This document shows, one piece after another, positions 8,410-20,093 of a stretch of 64,000 nt of DNA. The position numbers and the translations under genes were made by a program. This DNA is from Sporosarcina sp. P13 (GTDB lineage: Bacteria; Bacillota; Bacilli; Bacillales_A; Planococcaceae), in assembly GCF_002743055.1 (NCBI RefSeq), contig NZ_PDYM01000004.1:1-64000 (forward strand). Direction: 5' to 3'. The first letter of the stretch is position 1. Each line of letters opens with the position of its first letter. The notes under the pieces are model-generated. The model had not been told where the DNA came from, searched no databases, and saw only the letters and a program-made list of their open reading frames with translations.

Positions 8410-9012
8410 ATGGGAGAACATTATTACTCAAAAAGTCCTCGAGTATCGAGTGCGCCGAAACAATGGAAAGTGGAACTGCGTAACAAATTGTTCACGTTTA
8501 CGACGGATGCAGGTGTCTTTAGTAAAAGTGGTCTAGATGAAGGGTCGAAATTATTGGCTGAAACGTTTAACGAACCCTCTGTAGGGGGAGACTTGTTAGA
8601 AATCGGTTGTGGTTATGGTCCGATTGCGTTGTCTATTGCATCTGATTTCCCTGAACGTTTAGTTCATATGGTAGATGTCAATGAACGTGCGTTAGCTCTT
8701 TCCGAAACAAATGCTCAAAACAATCAGCTTCGAAACGTGAAGATTTATGAGAGTAGTGGTGTAGATCAAGTTGAACAAACTGATTTTGCTGCTATCTTGA
8801 CGAATCCGCCTATAAGGGCAGGCAAGCAGACGGTGTTTTCTATTTATAAAGGAGCCCATGAAAAACTTGCTCCTGGTGGAGAGCTGTGGGTTGTGATTCA
8901 AAAGAAACAAGGTGCGCCTTCTACTATAGGGTACTTAAAAGAGTTGTTTGGTAATGTCGAGACGGTTGCCAAGAAGAAGGGGTATTTCATTTTGTTAGCA
9001 AAAAAAGATTGA
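8410..9012 (+). CDS. RsmC-like class I methyltransferase (YbxB)
   Basis: Predicted SAM-dependent rRNA (guanine-N2)-methyltransferase of 200 residues. It corresponds to B. subtilis YbxB at the same position before rpoB. The Rossmann motif LLEIGCGYGP (residues 62-71) binds SAM, and NPPI (132-135) is the catalytic motif of N-methyltransferases acting on exocyclic amines. It is shorter than enterobacterial RsmC, lacking the duplicated N-terminal domain, as expected for the Firmicute form. The exact target base is not shown by the sequence. Confidence 0.85.
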   Translation: MGEHYYSKSPRVSSAPKQWKVELRNKLFTFTTDAGVFSKSGLDEGSKLLAETFNEPSVGGDLLEIGCGYGPIALSIASDFPERLVHMVDVNERALALSETNAQNNQLRNVKIYESSGVDQVEQTDFAAILTNPPIRAGKQTVFSIYKGAHEKLAPGGELWVVIQKKQGAPSTIGYLKELFGNVETVAKKKGYFILLAKKD

Positions 9013-9037
9013 CAGTGTCAAAAGGTTGTAGTAGCAT
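9009..9037 (+). promoter_or_regulatory. Promoter for rpoB
   Basis: TTGACA (9009-9014) overlaps the stop of the preceding gene. TAGCAT (9032-9037), a 4/6 match, follows after 17 bases. It leaves a leader of about 200 bases. Confidence 0.5.
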
Positions 9038-9067
9038 TATTAAATGCATAAATAATTATATTGCAGC

Positions 9068-9178
9068 TGTATGCCCTTTTGCGTGATTTAGAAGAGGGAA
9101 AGGCATACTGATGTTTGGATAAAGATTGTGAAATCGAAAATGAGCTCTTGTCGGAACTCGTTTTCTTTTTGTTTTTTC
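9068..9178 (+). promoter_or_regulatory. rpoB leader with hairpin and attenuator-like terminator
   Basis: Two structures lie between promoter and rpoB. The first is a long hairpin in which GTATGCCCTTT (about 9069-9079) pairs with AAAGGCATAC (about 9099-9109) with one bulge. The second is a terminator-like stem, GAAAATGAG (9136-9144) / CTCGTTTTC (9157-9165), followed by TTTTTGTTTTTT. Since rpoB follows immediately, the terminator probably sets rpoB output by attenuation; the controlling signal is unknown. Confidence 0.6.
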
Positions 9179-9241
9179 GAAGTCACAGCTGAATTTCTGA
9201 TTTTGCAAAAACTAATATTGTCTTAATGAGGGGTGAATGAG

Positions 9242-12200
9242 TTGACAGGTCATTTAGTTCAGTATGGTCAACATCGTCAGCGTAGAAGTTTCGCGCGAAT
9301 CAACGAAGTGCTCGATCTGCCAAATTTGATTGAAATTCAAACGGCATCGTATGAGTGGTTCTTAGAAGAAGGGTTACGTGAAATGTTCCGGGATATTTCT
9401 CCTATCCAGGATTTCACAGGTAACCTGTCCTTGGAATTTATCGATTACAAACTGGGTGAACCAAAATATCCAGTGGACGAATCAAAAGAGCGCGATGTGA
9501 CATACGCAGCACCACTTCGTGTAAAAGTACGTCTTCATAACAAAGAAACAGGCGATGTCAAAGAACAAGACGTTTTCATGGGAGATTTCCCACTGATGAC
9601 TGAAAACGGTACATTCATTATTAATGGAGCGGAACGAGTTATCGTTTCACAGCTCGTTCGTTCGCCGAGTGTTTATTACAATGATAAAACGGACAAAAAC
9701 GGTAAACGTGGTTTCGGTGCTACTGTTATTCCGAACCGTGGTGCGTGGCTTGAGTATGAAACAGATGCTAAAGATGTAGTACACGTCCGTATCGATAGAA
9801 CTCGAAAATTACCGATCACTGTGTTGCTGCGTGCATTAGGTTTCTCTACGGATCAAGAAATCATTGATCTAATAGGTGATAACGAGTATTTGCGTAATTC
9901 ACTTGAGAAAGATAATACCGAAACTTCGGAAAAAGCTATGCTTGAAATCTATGAGCGACTTCGTCCGGGTGAACCACCAACATTAGACAGCGCAAGAAGT
10001 CTGTTATATTCTCGTTTCTTTGATCCGAAACGCTATGATTTAGCGAATGTTGGACGTTATAAGATGAACAAGAAGCTTCACTTGCAAAACCGCTTGTTTA
10101 ATCAAACGGCTGCGGAAACACTCGTTGATCCAGAAACTGGTGAAATTCTTGTAGAAAAAGACCAGTTAATCGATCGTCGTACGTTAGATAAATTGCTACC
10201 ATTCTTATCTGAAGGTATTAATACGCAGTCGATTGAACATGTTGGATCTATTTTAGAAGAGCCGATGATCATTCAAACATTGAAGATTTACGCTCCTAAA
10301 GGTGAAGAAAAACAAGTACTCAATGTTATTTCTAATGCTGAAGTAGACGAGTCTGTTAAACATATTACCCCTTCAGATATTGTAGCTTCTATCAGCTATT
10401 TCTTTAACCTGCTACATGGCGTAGGAAATACAGACGACATTGATCATCTAGGTAATCGTCGTTTGCGTTCTGTAGGTGAATTGCTTCAGAATCAATTCCG
10501 TATCGGTCTATCCCGTATGGAGCGAGTGGTAAAAGAAAGAATGTCTATCAATGATACACAGTCTATCGTACCGCAACAATTGATCAATATTCGTCCGGTT
10601 ATTGCGTCTATTAAAGAGTTCTTCGGTAGCTCACAGCTTTCCCAGTTCATGGATCAAACAAATCCGTTAGCTGAATTAACGCACAAACGTCGTCTATCAG
10701 CACTAGGGCCAGGTGGTTTGACGCGTGAACGTGCAGGAATGGAAGTTCGTGACGTACACTACTCTCACTATGGTCGTATGTGTCCGATTGAAACACCGGA
10801 GGGTCCGAACATTGGACTGATTAACTCGTTATCAACATTCGCAAAAGTAAATCGTTTTGGGTTCATTGAAACTCCTTATCGTAAGGTAGACCCTGAAACG
10901 GGTCGTGTAACAGCGCAAATCGATTACTTAACAGCGGATATTGAAGATAACTATGTAGTAGCACAAGCGAATGCGCCACTTGAAGAAGATGGAGCATTTA
11001 CAAATGAAGATGTTGTTGGTCGTTTCCAAGGGGATAATACTGTTTTCCGCCGCGATCAAATCGACTATATGGACGTTTCACCTAAGCAAGTTGTGTCTGC
11101 GGCAACTGCATGTATTCCATTCTTGGAAAACGATGACTCCAACCGTGCGCTTATGGGCGCAAACATGCAACGACAAGCCGTTCCTTTGTTGAATCCTGAA
11201 GCGCCGTTCGTTGGGACAGGGATGGAACACATCTCAGCCCGTGATTCTGGTGCGGCTGTCGTTTCTAAACATCACGGAATTGTAGAGCACGTAGAGGCGA
11301 AAGAAGTTCGTATTCGTCGCATTGAAGAAGTAGACGGTAAAGAAGTGAAGGGTGACCTAGCAGTTTACCGTTTATCCAAATTTATCCGTTCCAACCAAGG
11401 AACTTGTTATAATCAGCGTCCGATTGTTAGAGTGGGTGACCGAGTTAAGCCGCTTGATATTCTTGCGGACGGTCCATCTATGGAACAAGGAGAACTCGCA
11501 CTTGGTCGTAACGTTCTAACTGCGTTTATGACATGGGATGGCTATAACTATGAGGATGCTATTATCATGAGCGAACGTCTAGTGAAAGATGACGTCTTCA
11601 CATCGGTTCATATTGAAGAATATGAGTCGGAAGCGCGTGATACGAAACTAGGGCCGGAAGAAATTACTCGTGATATTCCGAATGTCGGAGAAGATGCGTT
11701 GCGCAACTTGGACGATAGAGGAATCATCCGCGTAGGTGCAGAAGTGCGCGACGGTGATATCTTAGTTGGGAAAGTAACGCCTAAGGGAGTTACTGAACTT
11801 ACTGCTGAAGAACGTCTATTGCACGCAATCTTCGGGGAGAAAGCACGTGAAGTCCGCGATACGTCGCTCCGGGTACCACATGGCGCAGGCGGAATCGTTC
11901 TAGACGTCAAAGTGTTCAATCGTGAAGATGGTGACGAGTTATCACCGGGTGTTAACCAATTAGTTCGTGTGTATATCGTGCAGAAACGTAAAATTTCTGT
12001 AGGAGATAAAATGGCTGGACGTCACGGTAACAAAGGGGTAATCTCTCGAATCCTACCTGAATCCGAAATGCCGTATCTACCAGATGGTACGCCAATTGAT
12101 GTTATGTTAAATCCGCTAGGTGTTCCATCACGTATGAACATCGGGCAGGTTCTTGAAATGCACCTTGGTATGGCTGCGCGAAGTCTTGGTATCCACACAG

Positions 12201-12778
12201 CTTCTCCTGTATTTGATGGAGCAAACGAGGAAGATGTTTGGTCTACAATGGAAGAAGCGGGTATGAACCGTGATGGTAAAACAGTGCTATATGATGGTCG
12301 TTCAGGTGAACCATTTGATAACCGCGTATCTGTCGGTGTCATGTACTTGATCAAGCTTGCGCACATGGTAGATGATAAGTTGCATGCACGTTCTACTGGA
12401 CCATACTCACTCGTTACACAGCAACCACTCGGCGGGAAAGCGCAGTTTGGTGGACAGCGTTTTGGTGAGATGGAAGTATGGGCACTAGAAGCATATGGTG
12501 CTGCTTACACATTACAAGAGATTCTAACAGTCAAATCCGATGACGTCGTGGGCCGTGTGAAAACATACGAAGCGATTGTCAAAGGTGACAGTGTTCCTCA
12601 ACCAGGCGTACCGGAATCATTCAAAGTACTAATCAAAGAACTGCAAAGTCTTGGATTGGACGTTAAAATGCTAACGGAAGAGTTCGAAGAGATAGAGTTG
12701 CGTGACTTGGATGACGAAGAGGATCTGCAGCCAACGGACGCACTAAACTTGATGAAAGAAGATCAACCGATAGGTTAA
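9242..12778 (+). CDS. rpoB: RNA polymerase beta subunit
   Basis: Catalytic core subunit, 1178 residues, slightly shorter than B. subtilis RpoB at the acidic C-terminus. The TTG start at 9242 follows GAGGGGTGA (9228-9236) and gives the family N-terminus LTGHLVQYG; the upstream GTG 9233 is part of that ribosome site. The rifampicin-binding region is wild type: Q468, F469, D471, H481 and S486 in [10 protein letters not shown] and [13 protein letters not shown]. The conserved C-terminal [18 protein letters not shown] is intact. The spacer to rpoC is unusually long. Confidence 0.98.
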   Translation: MTGHLVQYGQHRQRRSFARINEVLDLPNLIEIQTASYEWFLEEGLREMFRDISPIQDFTGNLSLEFIDYKLGEPKYPVDESKERDVTYAAPLRVKVRLHNKETGDVKEQDVFMGDFPLMTENGTFIINGAERVIVSQLVRSPSVYYNDKTDKNGKRGFGATVIPNRGAWLEYETDAKDVVHVRIDRTRKLPITVLLRALGFSTDQEIIDLIGDNEYLRNSLEKDNTETSEKAMLEIYERLRPGEPPTLDSARSLLYSRFFDPKRYDLANVGRYKMNKKLHLQNRLFNQTAAETLVDPETGEILVEKDQLIDRRTLDKLLPFLSEGINTQSIEHVGSILEEPMIIQTLKIYAPKGEEKQVLNVISNAEVDESVKHITPSDIVASISYFFNLLHGVGNTDDIDHLGNRRLRSVGELLQNQFRIGLSRMERVVKERMSINDTQSIVPQQLINIRPVIASIKEFFGSSQLSQFMDQTNPLAELTHKRRLSALGPGGLTRERAGMEVRDVHYSHYGRMCPIETPEGPNIGLINSLSTFAKVNRFGFIETPYRKVDPETGRVTAQIDYLTADIEDNYVVAQANAPLEEDGAFTNEDVVGRFQGDNTVFRRDQIDYMDVSPKQVVSAATACIPFLENDDSNRALMGANMQRQAVPLLNPEAPFVGTGMEHISARDSGAAVVSKHHGIVEHVEAKEVRIRRIEEVDGKEVKGDLAVYRLSKFIRSNQGTCYNQRPIVRVGDRVKPLDILADGPSMEQGELALGRNVLTAFMTWDGYNYEDAIIMSERLVKDDVFTSVHIEEYESEARDTKLGPEEITRDIPNVGEDALRNLDDRGIIRVGAEVRDGDILVGKVTPKGVTELTAEERLLHAIFGEKAREVRDTSLRVPHGAGGIVLDVKVFNREDGDELSPGVNQLVRVYIVQKRKISVGDKMAGRHGNKGVISRILPESEMPYLPDGTPIDVMLNPLGVPSRMNIGQVLEMHLGMAARSLGIHTASPVFDGANEEDVWSTMEEAGMNRDGKTVLYDGRSGEPFDNRVSVGVMYLIKLAHMVDDKLHARSTGPYSLVTQQPLGGKAQFGGQRFGEMEVWALEAYGAAYTLQEILTVKSDDVVGRVKTYEAIVKGDSVPQPGVPESFKVLIKELQSLGLDVKMLTEEFEEIELRDLDDEEDLQPTDALNLMKEDQPIG

Positions 12779-12779
12779 A

Positions 12780-12905
12780 GCGGAAAGTGCTAGTTACCTC
12801 GACATGCGTTGAAAGACTGGTGGTAACAGGTGATTGATTCTTTTGAGACAGGCCTGAAACGACCCGAGAGGCTGGTACTTGTAGCTAGATGTTAGCTAAA
12901 GTGTT
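12780..12905 (+). repeat. Structured dispersed repeat, copy B (between rpoB and rpoC)
   Basis: A diverged relative of the element at 1-125. It shares the 20-base core (12856-12875) and the flanking CGGAAAG and TAGATGTTA-like segments. The outer stem is AAGTGC (12785-12790) / GTACTT (12875-12880), where copy A has AAGCGCC/GGCGCTT. These are pairing-preserving changes, so the fold is probably under selection. It begins 2 bases after the rpoB stop. Confidence 0.6.
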
Positions 12906-12938
12906 GATCTGAAATAACATAAATAATGCAATCACAAC

Positions 12939-12975
12939 AGAATAGAAGAGGGCTTCGAGCACCCTCTTCTATTCT
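12939..12975 (+). other. Long perfect hairpin between rpoB and rpoC
   Basis: A 14-base perfect inverted repeat, AGAATAGAAGAGGG (12939-12952) / CCCTCTTCTATTCT (12962-12975), around a 9-base loop. There is no clean T-run on either strand, so full termination is doubtful. It could be an RNase III-type processing site or a partial terminator separating rpoB from rpoC. Confidence 0.6.
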
Positions 12976-12995
12976 ATTCAGTTGAAGATGTACTT

Positions 12996-13024
12996 TTGAC
13001 TGAATGCGATATTATAAGTAAAGT
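12996..13024 (+). promoter_or_regulatory. Secondary promoter for rpoC
   Basis: TTGACT (12996-13001), 17-base spacer, TAAAGT (13019-13024). It lies after the repeat and hairpin, so it could restore rpoC transcription independently of rpoB. Confidence 0.5.
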
Positions 13025-13071
13025 TGCCTGACAAGCCATTGCGGCGATTAGACTAAAGGGAGGTAGGCTCC

Positions 13072-16000
13072 TTGATAGATGTTAATAATTTTGAGTATAT
13101 GAAAATTGGCCTAGCTTCACCAGACAAGATTCGTTCTTGGTCATATGGAGAAGTGAAGAAACCCGAAACTATAAACTACCGTACGTTAAAGCCAGAGAAG
13201 GACGGATTGTTCTGTGAAAGAATTTTCGGACCTACAAAAGACTGGGAATGTCACTGTGGAAAGTATAAGCGGGTTCGTTATAAAGGTGTCGTCTGTGATC
13301 GTTGTGGCGTAGAAGTAACGCGTCAAAAAGTGCGTCGTGAACGAATGGGACACATCGAACTTGCGGCACCAGTTACGCATATATGGTATTTCAAAGGAAT
13401 ACCAAGCCGTATGGGATTAATCTTGGATATGACACCGCGTGCATTGGAAGAAATCATTTATTTCGCTTCTTACGTAGTTGTTGAGCCGGCAGACACACCG
13501 CTTGAGCGAAAGCAGTTGTTATCTGAAAAAGAATATCGACTATATCGTGAAAAATATGGTTCTAAGTTCCAAGCGGCAATGGGAGCTGAGGCTATTGAAC
13601 AGCTTTTACGTGCGATTGATTTAGATAAAGAGACAGATTCACTGAAAGAAGAGTTGAAAACAGTTCAAGGTCAGCGTCGTACACGTGCAATCAGACGTTT
13701 AGAAGTTGTGGAGTCATTCCGTAACTCTGGAAATCGTCCAGAATGGATGGTCTTAGAAGTTCTTCCGGTCATCCCTCCTGAATTGCGTCCAATGGTACAG
13801 CTAGACGGCGGACGTTTCGCTACTTCTGACTTGAATGATTTATATCGTCGGGTCATTAATCGGAATAACCGTCTGAAGAGACTTTTAGACTTAGGTGCAC
13901 CTGGCATCATCGTCCAAAACGAGAAGCGGATGCTACAAGAAGCGGTAGATGCGCTTGTAGATAACGGTCGTCGTGGAAGACCGGTTACAGGTCCAGGTAA
14001 CCGTCCATTGAAATCTCTCTCTCATATGTTGAAAGGGAAGCAAGGCCGTTTCCGTCAGAACTTACTTGGAAAACGAGTAGACTATTCCGGTCGTTCTGTA
14101 ATCGTAGTAGGTCCAAATCTTAAAATGTATCAATGCGGTCTGCCGAAAGAAATGGCGATCGAGTTGTTTAAACCGTTTGTTATGAAGGAATTAGTAGAAC
14201 GTAATTTAGCGCATAATATTAAAAGTGCGAAACGCAAGATTGAACGTCTGCATTCAGAAGTTTGGGATGTGCTAGAAGACGTCATCAAGGAGCACCCGGT
14301 ACTTCTTAACCGAGCGCCAACACTTCACCGTTTGGGAATACAAGCATTCGAACCGATACTTGTAGAAGGTCGTGCGATTACATTGCACCCACTCGTTTGT
14401 ACAGCTTATAACGCTGACTTCGACGGTGACCAAATGGCTGTTCACGTACCGCTTTCTGCAGAAGCGCAAGCCGAGGCGCGATTGTTGATGTTGGCTGCTC
14501 AAAACATCTTGAATCCAAAAGACGGAAAACCAGTTGTTACACCTTCACAGGATATGGTTCTTGGAAATTATTATTTAACAGTCGAGCGTAAAGACTCAGC
14601 TGGAGAAGGTTCAGTATTCAGTGATCCGAATGAAGCGTTAATTGCTTATCAAACAGGTCACGTTCACTTACACTCTCGTATTGCGATCCAAGCAGGCAGT
14701 ATTAATAATCCAACGTTTACGGAACAACAAAATAGACAACTATTGCTTACTACGGTAGGTAAAGTAATCTTTAATGAAATCTTGCCGGAGTCATTCCCTT
14801 ACATTAATGAACCGACGCTCAATAACTTGCAAGTGGAAACACCTGCTAAGTACTTCATTGACGGAACGGTAAATGTTAAAGAACACTTGCGAGACGCAGA
14901 ATTGGTTACACCGTTCAAAAAGACAATTCTTGGAGAAATTATTGCGGAAATTTTCAAGCGATTCCATATTACAGAAACGTCTAGAATGCTAGACCGCATG
15001 AAAAATCTCGGGTTTAAATACTCTACACGCGCTGGAATCACAATCGGTATTTCTGACATCGTAGTTTTACCGAATAAAGCTGAAATCCTTCACGATGCAC
15101 AGGAAAAGGTAGACAAGGTGACTCAGCAGTTCCGACGTGGTTTAATTACTGAAGAAGAACGCTATGACCGTGTTATCTCGTACTGGAGTACAGCGAAAGA
15201 TATCATTCAGAATAAGTTGATGGACTCACTTGATAATGAAAACCCGATCTACATGATGAGTGACTCTGGAGCCCGTGGTAACGCATCTAACTTTACGCAA
15301 CTTGCAGGTATGCGAGGATTGATGGCCAACCCGGCTGGACGAATTATCGAACTTCCGATCAAGTCTTCATTCCGTGAAGGTCTGACGGTACTCGAATACT
15401 TTATCTCTACACACGGTGCGCGTAAAGGTCTTGCCGATACAGCACTGAAGACAGCCGACTCAGGTTACTTGACTCGTCGTCTAGTAGACGTGGCACAAGA
15501 TGTCATTGTCCGTGAAGATGACTGTGGAACTGACCGAGGTTTAGAAATTGCTGCTCTTACAGAAGGTAATGAAATGATTGAAACATTGCAAGAGCGGATT
15601 GAAGGTCGTCATACGAAAAAGACGATCAAACATCCTGAAACAGGCGAATTGATTCTTGAAAAGAACGGTTTGATCACGGCGGATGTTGCGAACGTAATTA
15701 TTGCAGCTGGATTTGAGAAGGTAACTATTCGTTCTGCATTCACTTGTAATACAAAACATGGTGTATGTAAAAAGTGTTATGGTATCAACTTAGCTACAGG
15801 AGAAGCGGTAGAAGTAGGAGAAGCGGTAGGAATCATCGCAGCTCAATCTATTGGTGAACCTGGTACGCAGCTTACAATGCGTACATTCCACACAGGTGGG
15901 GTTGCTGGAGATGATATTACACAAGGTCTTCCTCGTATTCAGGAGATTTTTGAGTCTCGGAATCCGAAAGGGCAAGCGGTTATTTCTGAAATTGCAGGTA

Positions 16001-16665
16001 CAGTTATTGAAATTGACGAAATCCGTGAAGGCCAAAAAGAGATCACAATTGAAGGTGAAGTGGAAACACGTAAGTATTTGGCGCCGTACAATGGTCGCTT
16101 GAAAGTTGAAGAAGGCGATTTAATTGAGCGAGGTCAAACGCTAACAGAAGGTTCTATAGATCCGAAAGAATTGATCATAGTAAAAGACGTAGCAACTGTA
16201 CAAGAATATCTATTAAAAGAAGTGCAAAAAGTTTATCGTATGCAAGGGGTAGAAATTGGGGATAAGCACGTAGAAGTAATGGTTCGCCAAATGCTTCGTA
16301 AAGTGCGTGTGATCGAAGCTGGAGATACAGATCTTCTACCAGGTTCGTTGCTTGATATCCACCAGTTCTCTGAAGCGAATAACAAAGTGTTATTGGCAGG
16401 AAAAGCACCAGCGACTTCACGTCCGGTGATCCTCGGAATTACAAAAGCATCTCTTGAAACAGAATCATTCTTATCTGCGGCATCCTTCCAAGAAACGACG
16501 AGAGTACTTACAGATGCGGCGATCAAAGGTAAAACTGATGAATTGCTTGGTTTGAAAGAGAACGTCATTATTGGTAAGTTAGTGCCGGCGGGTACGGGAA
16601 TGCAAAGATACCGTCAGATTAAAATGCAACATGAGGAAGACGAAGAAGCAATTGCGGTAGATTAA
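13072..16665 (+). CDS. rpoC: RNA polymerase beta' subunit
   Basis: Catalytic subunit, 1197 residues. The N-terminal zinc ribbon has C60, C62, C75 and C78. The active-site NADFDGD carries the three magnesium-binding aspartates D449, D451 and D453. The bridge-helix and trigger-loop segments ([32 protein letters not shown]) are intact. The TTG start at 13072 follows GGGAGGTAG and gives the standard [10 protein letters not shown]. In B. subtilis an L7Ae-like gene (ybxF) follows; it is absent here. Confidence 0.98.
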   Translation: MIDVNNFEYMKIGLASPDKIRSWSYGEVKKPETINYRTLKPEKDGLFCERIFGPTKDWECHCGKYKRVRYKGVVCDRCGVEVTRQKVRRERMGHIELAAPVTHIWYFKGIPSRMGLILDMTPRALEEIIYFASYVVVEPADTPLERKQLLSEKEYRLYREKYGSKFQAAMGAEAIEQLLRAIDLDKETDSLKEELKTVQGQRRTRAIRRLEVVESFRNSGNRPEWMVLEVLPVIPPELRPMVQLDGGRFATSDLNDLYRRVINRNNRLKRLLDLGAPGIIVQNEKRMLQEAVDALVDNGRRGRPVTGPGNRPLKSLSHMLKGKQGRFRQNLLGKRVDYSGRSVIVVGPNLKMYQCGLPKEMAIELFKPFVMKELVERNLAHNIKSAKRKIERLHSEVWDVLEDVIKEHPVLLNRAPTLHRLGIQAFEPILVEGRAITLHPLVCTAYNADFDGDQMAVHVPLSAEAQAEARLLMLAAQNILNPKDGKPVVTPSQDMVLGNYYLTVERKDSAGEGSVFSDPNEALIAYQTGHVHLHSRIAIQAGSINNPTFTEQQNRQLLLTTVGKVIFNEILPESFPYINEPTLNNLQVETPAKYFIDGTVNVKEHLRDAELVTPFKKTILGEIIAEIFKRFHITETSRMLDRMKNLGFKYSTRAGITIGISDIVVLPNKAEILHDAQEKVDKVTQQFRRGLITEEERYDRVISYWSTAKDIIQNKLMDSLDNENPIYMMSDSGARGNASNFTQLAGMRGLMANPAGRIIELPIKSSFREGLTVLEYFISTHGARKGLADTALKTADSGYLTRRLVDVAQDVIVREDDCGTDRGLEIAALTEGNEMIETLQERIEGRHTKKTIKHPETGELILEKNGLITADVANVIIAAGFEKVTIRSAFTCNTKHGVCKKCYGINLATGEAVEVGEAVGIIAAQSIGEPGTQLTMRTFHTGGVAGDDITQGLPRIQEIFESRNPKGQAVISEIAGTVIEIDEIREGQKEITIEGEVETRKYLAPYNGRLKVEEGDLIERGQTLTEGSIDPKELIIVKDVATVQEYLLKEVQKVYRMQGVEIGDKHVEVMVRQMLRKVRVIEAGDTDLLPGSLLDIHQFSEANNKVLLAGKAPATSRPVILGITKASLETESFLSAASFQETTRVLTDAAIKGKTDELLGLKENVIIGKLVPAGTGMQRYRQIKMQHEEDEEAIAVD

Positions 16666-16667
16666 AA

Positions 16668-16697
16668 AAATAAACGGGACATCGTTCCCGTTTATTT
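16668..16697 (+). terminator. Terminator after rpoC
   Basis: Perfect 11-base stem AAATAAACGGG (16668-16678) / CCCGTTTATTT (16687-16697) with an 8-base loop. The T content lies within the stem tail rather than in a separate run. Confidence 0.65.
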
Positions 16698-16708
16698 AAC
16701 TAAAATTG

Positions 16709-16737
16709 TTGACAAGGCTTTCTGTAGATGATAATAT
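16709..16737 (+). promoter_or_regulatory. Sigma-A promoter for the str operon
   Basis: Consensus TTGACA (16709-16714), 17-base spacer, TAATAT (16732-16737). It lies directly after the rpoC terminator and leads into an unusually long leader before rpsL. Confidence 0.8.
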
Positions 16738-16867
16738 ACAAAAGGTTGATAGTTGTGGTTGATACTTTTTGATGAAATTAGATTTTCTTCAAATGGGTAA
16801 GAGACGCGAAGCAATCATCATTATAAAATAACAGTAAATAAGAGATCTCTAAACTTTACTGACGCCC

Positions 16868-16902
16868 GTTTTTGTGTGTGCACGCACAAAAACTTTGTTT
16901 TT
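16868..16902 (+). promoter_or_regulatory. Attenuator-like hairpin in the rpsL leader
   Basis: GTTTTTGTG (16868-16876) pairs with CACAAAAAC (16885-16893), and the stem can extend inward. It is followed by TTTGTTTTT. It sits about 65 bases before rpsL in a 220-base leader, where B. subtilis has the ybxF gene instead. This is consistent with attenuation, but the ligand is unknown. Confidence 0.5.
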
Positions 16903-16966
16903 ACCTAAAAATGAACCACCTGGGTGTGTGGGATTACAAAAAAAGTTTGGAAGGAGGAACAACCTG

Positions 16967-17386
16967 ATGCCTACAATTAACCAATTAGTCCGTAAACCTC
17001 GTAAATCGAAGTCGGAGAATTCTAAATCACCGGCTCTAGGAAAAAGCTATAACAGCTTTAAAAAGTCTATGACAAACGTGAACTCACCACAAAAAAGAGG
17101 TGTTTGTACACGTGTTGGTACTATGACACCTAAGAAACCGAACTCGGCACTTCGTAAGTATGCTCGTGTTCGTTTAACAAATACATTGGAAGTTAACGCT
17201 TATATCCCAGGTGAAGGCCACAACTTGCAAGAACACAGTGTGGTACTAATTCGCGGAGGACGCGTAAAAGACTTACCGGGTGTTCGTTACCATATCGTAC
17301 GTGGAGCGCTTGATACAGCTGGAGTTACTGGCCGTATGCAAAGCCGTTCACAATATGGAGCTAAAAAGCCCAAAGTAAAGAAGTAA
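16967..17386 (+). CDS. rpsL: 30S ribosomal protein S12
   Basis: Decoding-centre protein of 139 residues, [15 protein letters not shown] at the start. The streptomycin-relevant loops [15 protein letters not shown] and [13 protein letters not shown] are wild type. The ATG at 16967 follows AAGGAGGAAC; the open frame upstream to 16874 is leader. Confidence 0.98.
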   Translation: MPTINQLVRKPRKSKSENSKSPALGKSYNSFKKSMTNVNSPQKRGVCTRVGTMTPKKPNSALRKYARVRLTNTLEVNAYIPGEGHNLQEHSVVLIRGGRVKDLPGVRYHIVRGALDTAGVTGRMQSRSQYGAKKPKVKK

Positions 17387-17420
17387 TATAATCTAATGAT
17401 ATCGAAAGGAGGAACTAATT

Positions 17421-17891
17421 ATGCCTCGTAAAGGTCCAGTTGCAAAACGCGATGTACTACCTGATCCGATTTATAATTCCAAGCTTGTAAGCCGCCTTAT
17501 CAACAAAATGATGGTAGACGGTAAGAAAGGTACTTCACAAAAGATTCTTTATGGAGCGTTCGAAATTGTTAAAGAACGTTCTGGTCAAGAGCCACTTGAA
17601 GTATTCGAAGCTGCACTAAATAATGTAATGCCAGTTCTTGAAGTGCGTGCTCGCCGTGTTGGTGGAGCTAACTATCAAGTACCAGTTGAAGTTCGTCCAG
17701 AACGTCGTACAACTCTAGGTCTTCGTTACCTTGTTAACTATTCACGTACACGTGGAGAGAAAACAATGGAAGAGCGCCTAGCAAACGAAATTCTTGACGC
17801 ATCAAACAACACAGGTGCTTCTGTTAAACGCCGTGAAGAAATGCATAAGATGGCGGAAGCTAACAGAGCATTCGCTCACTATCGTTGGTAA
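17421..17891 (+). CDS. rpsG: 30S ribosomal protein S7
   Basis: 16S rRNA 3'-domain assembly initiator, 156 residues, standard length. [16 protein letters not shown] and the C-terminal [20 protein letters not shown] match the family. It lies 34 bases after rpsL, preceded by AAAGGAGG, and is cotranscribed with rpsL and fusA. Confidence 0.98.
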   Translation: MPRKGPVAKRDVLPDPIYNSKLVSRLINKMMVDGKKGTSQKILYGAFEIVKERSGQEPLEVFEAALNNVMPVLEVRARRVGGANYQVPVEVRPERRTTLGLRYLVNYSRTRGEKTMEERLANEILDASNNTGASVKRREEMHKMAEANRAFAHYRW

Positions 17892-17939
17892 CACCGGATA
17901 TACTATAACGGTAATCCGAAAACGGAAGGAGTTCACAAA

Positions 17940-20018
17940 ATGGGTAGAGATTTCTCCTTAGAGAACACTCGTAACATTGGTATCATGGCTCACATTGACG
18001 CTGGTAAGACAACAACAACTGAGCGGATCCTTTATTACACAGGTAAAATCCACAAAATTGGTGAAACGCACGAAGGTGCTTCACAGATGGACTGGATGGA
18101 GCAAGAACAAGAACGTGGAATCACGATTACATCTGCTGCAACAACAGCAGCTTGGAAAGGCCACCGTGTAAACATCATCGATACACCAGGACACGTAGAC
18201 TTCACTGTTGAAGTTGAACGTTCACTACGTGTATTAGATGGAGCTGTTACGGTACTTGATGCACAATCAGGTGTAGAACCGCAAACAGAAACAGTTTGGC
18301 GTCAAGCGACAAACTACAAAGTACCACGTCTTGTATTCGTAAACAAAATGGATAAAACGGGTGCAGATTTCCTTTACTCTGTAGGCACACTACGTGACCG
18401 TCTACAAGCTAATGCTCACCCAATCCAATTGCCGATCGGTTCGGAAGATAACTTCTCTGGAATTATCGACTTAATTGAAATGAAGGCTACTTTGTATCCT
18501 AACGATCTAGGCACAGATACTACAGTAGAGGATATCCCTGCTGAGCACCTGGAACTAGCGAATGAATATCGCGAAAAACTAATTGAAGCAATTGTAGACT
18601 TCGATGAAGATCTAATGGAAAAGTATCTTGGCGGCGAAGAGCTTACAATTGATGAAATTAAAACAGCAATTCGTAAAGCGACATTAGCAGTTGAATTCTA
18701 CCCTGTAGTTTGTGGAACAGCTTTCAAAAACAAAGGAGTACAATTAGTGTTGGATGCAGTAGTCGACTACTTACCATCACCACTTGATATTCCACCAATG
18801 GTTGGTCTGAACCCTGACACAGAGCAAGAAGAAGAGCGTCATTCTAGCGATGAAGAGCCATTCTCGGCACTTGCATTTAAAGTAATGACGGATCCTTATG
18901 TAGGGAAACTTACATTCTTCCGTATTTATTCAGGCGTTCTACAAGCTGGTTCTTACGTTGTAAACTCTACAAAAGGCAAGCGTGAGCGTGTAGGTCGTAT
19001 TCTACAAATGCATGCTAACAGCCGTGAAGAGATATCTGAAGTGCATGCGGGTGAAATTGCTGCTGCTGTAGGATTGAAAGATACGACGACAGGTGACACA
19101 CTTTGTGACGAGAAAGCATTGATCATTCTTGAATCAATGGAATTCCCTGAACCTGTTATTTCCGTAGCTATCGAGCCGAAAACAAAGGCAGACCAAGATA
19201 AAATGGGTCAAGCTCTTGGTAAGTTACAAGAAGAAGATCCGACATTCCGTGCACATACAGATCAAGAAACTGGAGAAGTTATCATCGCAGGTATGGGTGA
19301 ACTTCACTTGGACATCATTGTTGACCGTCTACGACGTGAATTCAAAGTGGAAGCAAACGTGGGCGCGCCACAAGTTTCTTACCGCGAAACATTCCGTCAG
19401 TCAGCTGAAGTCGAAGGTAAATTCGTTCGTCAATCAGGTGGACGTGGACAGTTTGGTCACGTATGGATCGAATTTGGTCCGAACGAAGAAGGAAAAGGAT
19501 TCGAATTCGTAAACAACATTGTTGGTGGTTCTGTTCCTCGTGAATACATCCCGGCAGTTGAAGCGGGTCTTCGTGATTCATTAGATAACGGTCCTTTGGC
19601 TGGATATCCATTAATCGATGTGAAAGCACGTCTATTTGACGGCTCATACCACGATGTTGACTCCAACGAAATGGCCTTCAAAGTTGCTGCATCAATGGCT
19701 TTGAAAAATGCAGCATCTAAATGTTCACCAGTACTTCTTGAACCAACAATGAGAGTTGAAGTTATCATTCCGGAAGAATACATGGGCGATATCATGGGTG
19801 ATATTACATCACGCCGTGGCCGTGTAGAAGGTATGGAAGCTCGTGGTAACGCACAAGTCGTTCGCGCGATGGTTCCACTTGCTGAAATGTTTGGTTATGC
19901 AACAGCGTTACGTTCAAATACGCAAGGTCGTGGAGTATTCTCTATGGTGTTCGATCACTATGAAGAAGTTCCAAAGTCGGTTGCTGAAGATGTAATCAAG
20001 AAAAACAAAGGTGAATAA
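17940..20018 (+). CDS. fusA: Elongation factor G
   Basis: Translocation GTPase, 692 residues, five domains. The P-loop AHIDAGKTT spans residues 17-25, followed by the switch-2 [15 protein letters not shown] and [10 protein letters not shown] for guanine recognition. Domain IV ([14 protein letters not shown]) and domain V are complete. The start follows GGAAGGAG, 48 bases after rpsG. Confidence 0.98.
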   Translation: MGRDFSLENTRNIGIMAHIDAGKTTTTERILYYTGKIHKIGETHEGASQMDWMEQEQERGITITSAATTAAWKGHRVNIIDTPGHVDFTVEVERSLRVLDGAVTVLDAQSGVEPQTETVWRQATNYKVPRLVFVNKMDKTGADFLYSVGTLRDRLQANAHPIQLPIGSEDNFSGIIDLIEMKATLYPNDLGTDTTVEDIPAEHLELANEYREKLIEAIVDFDEDLMEKYLGGEELTIDEIKTAIRKATLAVEFYPVVCGTAFKNKGVQLVLDAVVDYLPSPLDIPPMVGLNPDTEQEEERHSSDEEPFSALAFKVMTDPYVGKLTFFRIYSGVLQAGSYVVNSTKGKRERVGRILQMHANSREEISEVHAGEIAAAVGLKDTTTGDTLCDEKALIILESMEFPEPVISVAIEPKTKADQDKMGQALGKLQEEDPTFRAHTDQETGEVIIAGMGELHLDIIVDRLRREFKVEANVGAPQVSYRETFRQSAEVEGKFVRQSGGRGQFGHVWIEFGPNEEGKGFEFVNNIVGGSVPREYIPAVEAGLRDSLDNGPLAGYPLIDVKARLFDGSYHDVDSNEMAFKVAASMALKNAASKCSPVLLEPTMRVEVIIPEEYMGDIMGDITSRRGRVEGMEARGNAQVVRAMVPLAEMFGYATALRSNTQGRGVFSMVFDHYEEVPKSVAEDVIKKNKGE

Positions 20019-20058
20019 TAAAGTTCATCCTTGTTTCCGATAAGAAATACTTGTAAGA

Positions 20059-20093
20059 TATGGATAGTCAAGGGGACGCCTTTGACTTCCATA
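20059..20093 (+). promoter_or_regulatory. Hairpin in the tuf leader
   Basis: TATGG plus AGTCAAGG on the 5' side (20059-20074) pairs with CCTTTGACT and CCATA on the 3' side (about 20079-20093), with small interruptions. An A/T-rich stretch follows, but no clean terminator tail. It probably adjusts tuf expression relative to fusA or stabilises a processed tuf mRNA; that role is inference. Confidence 0.4.
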
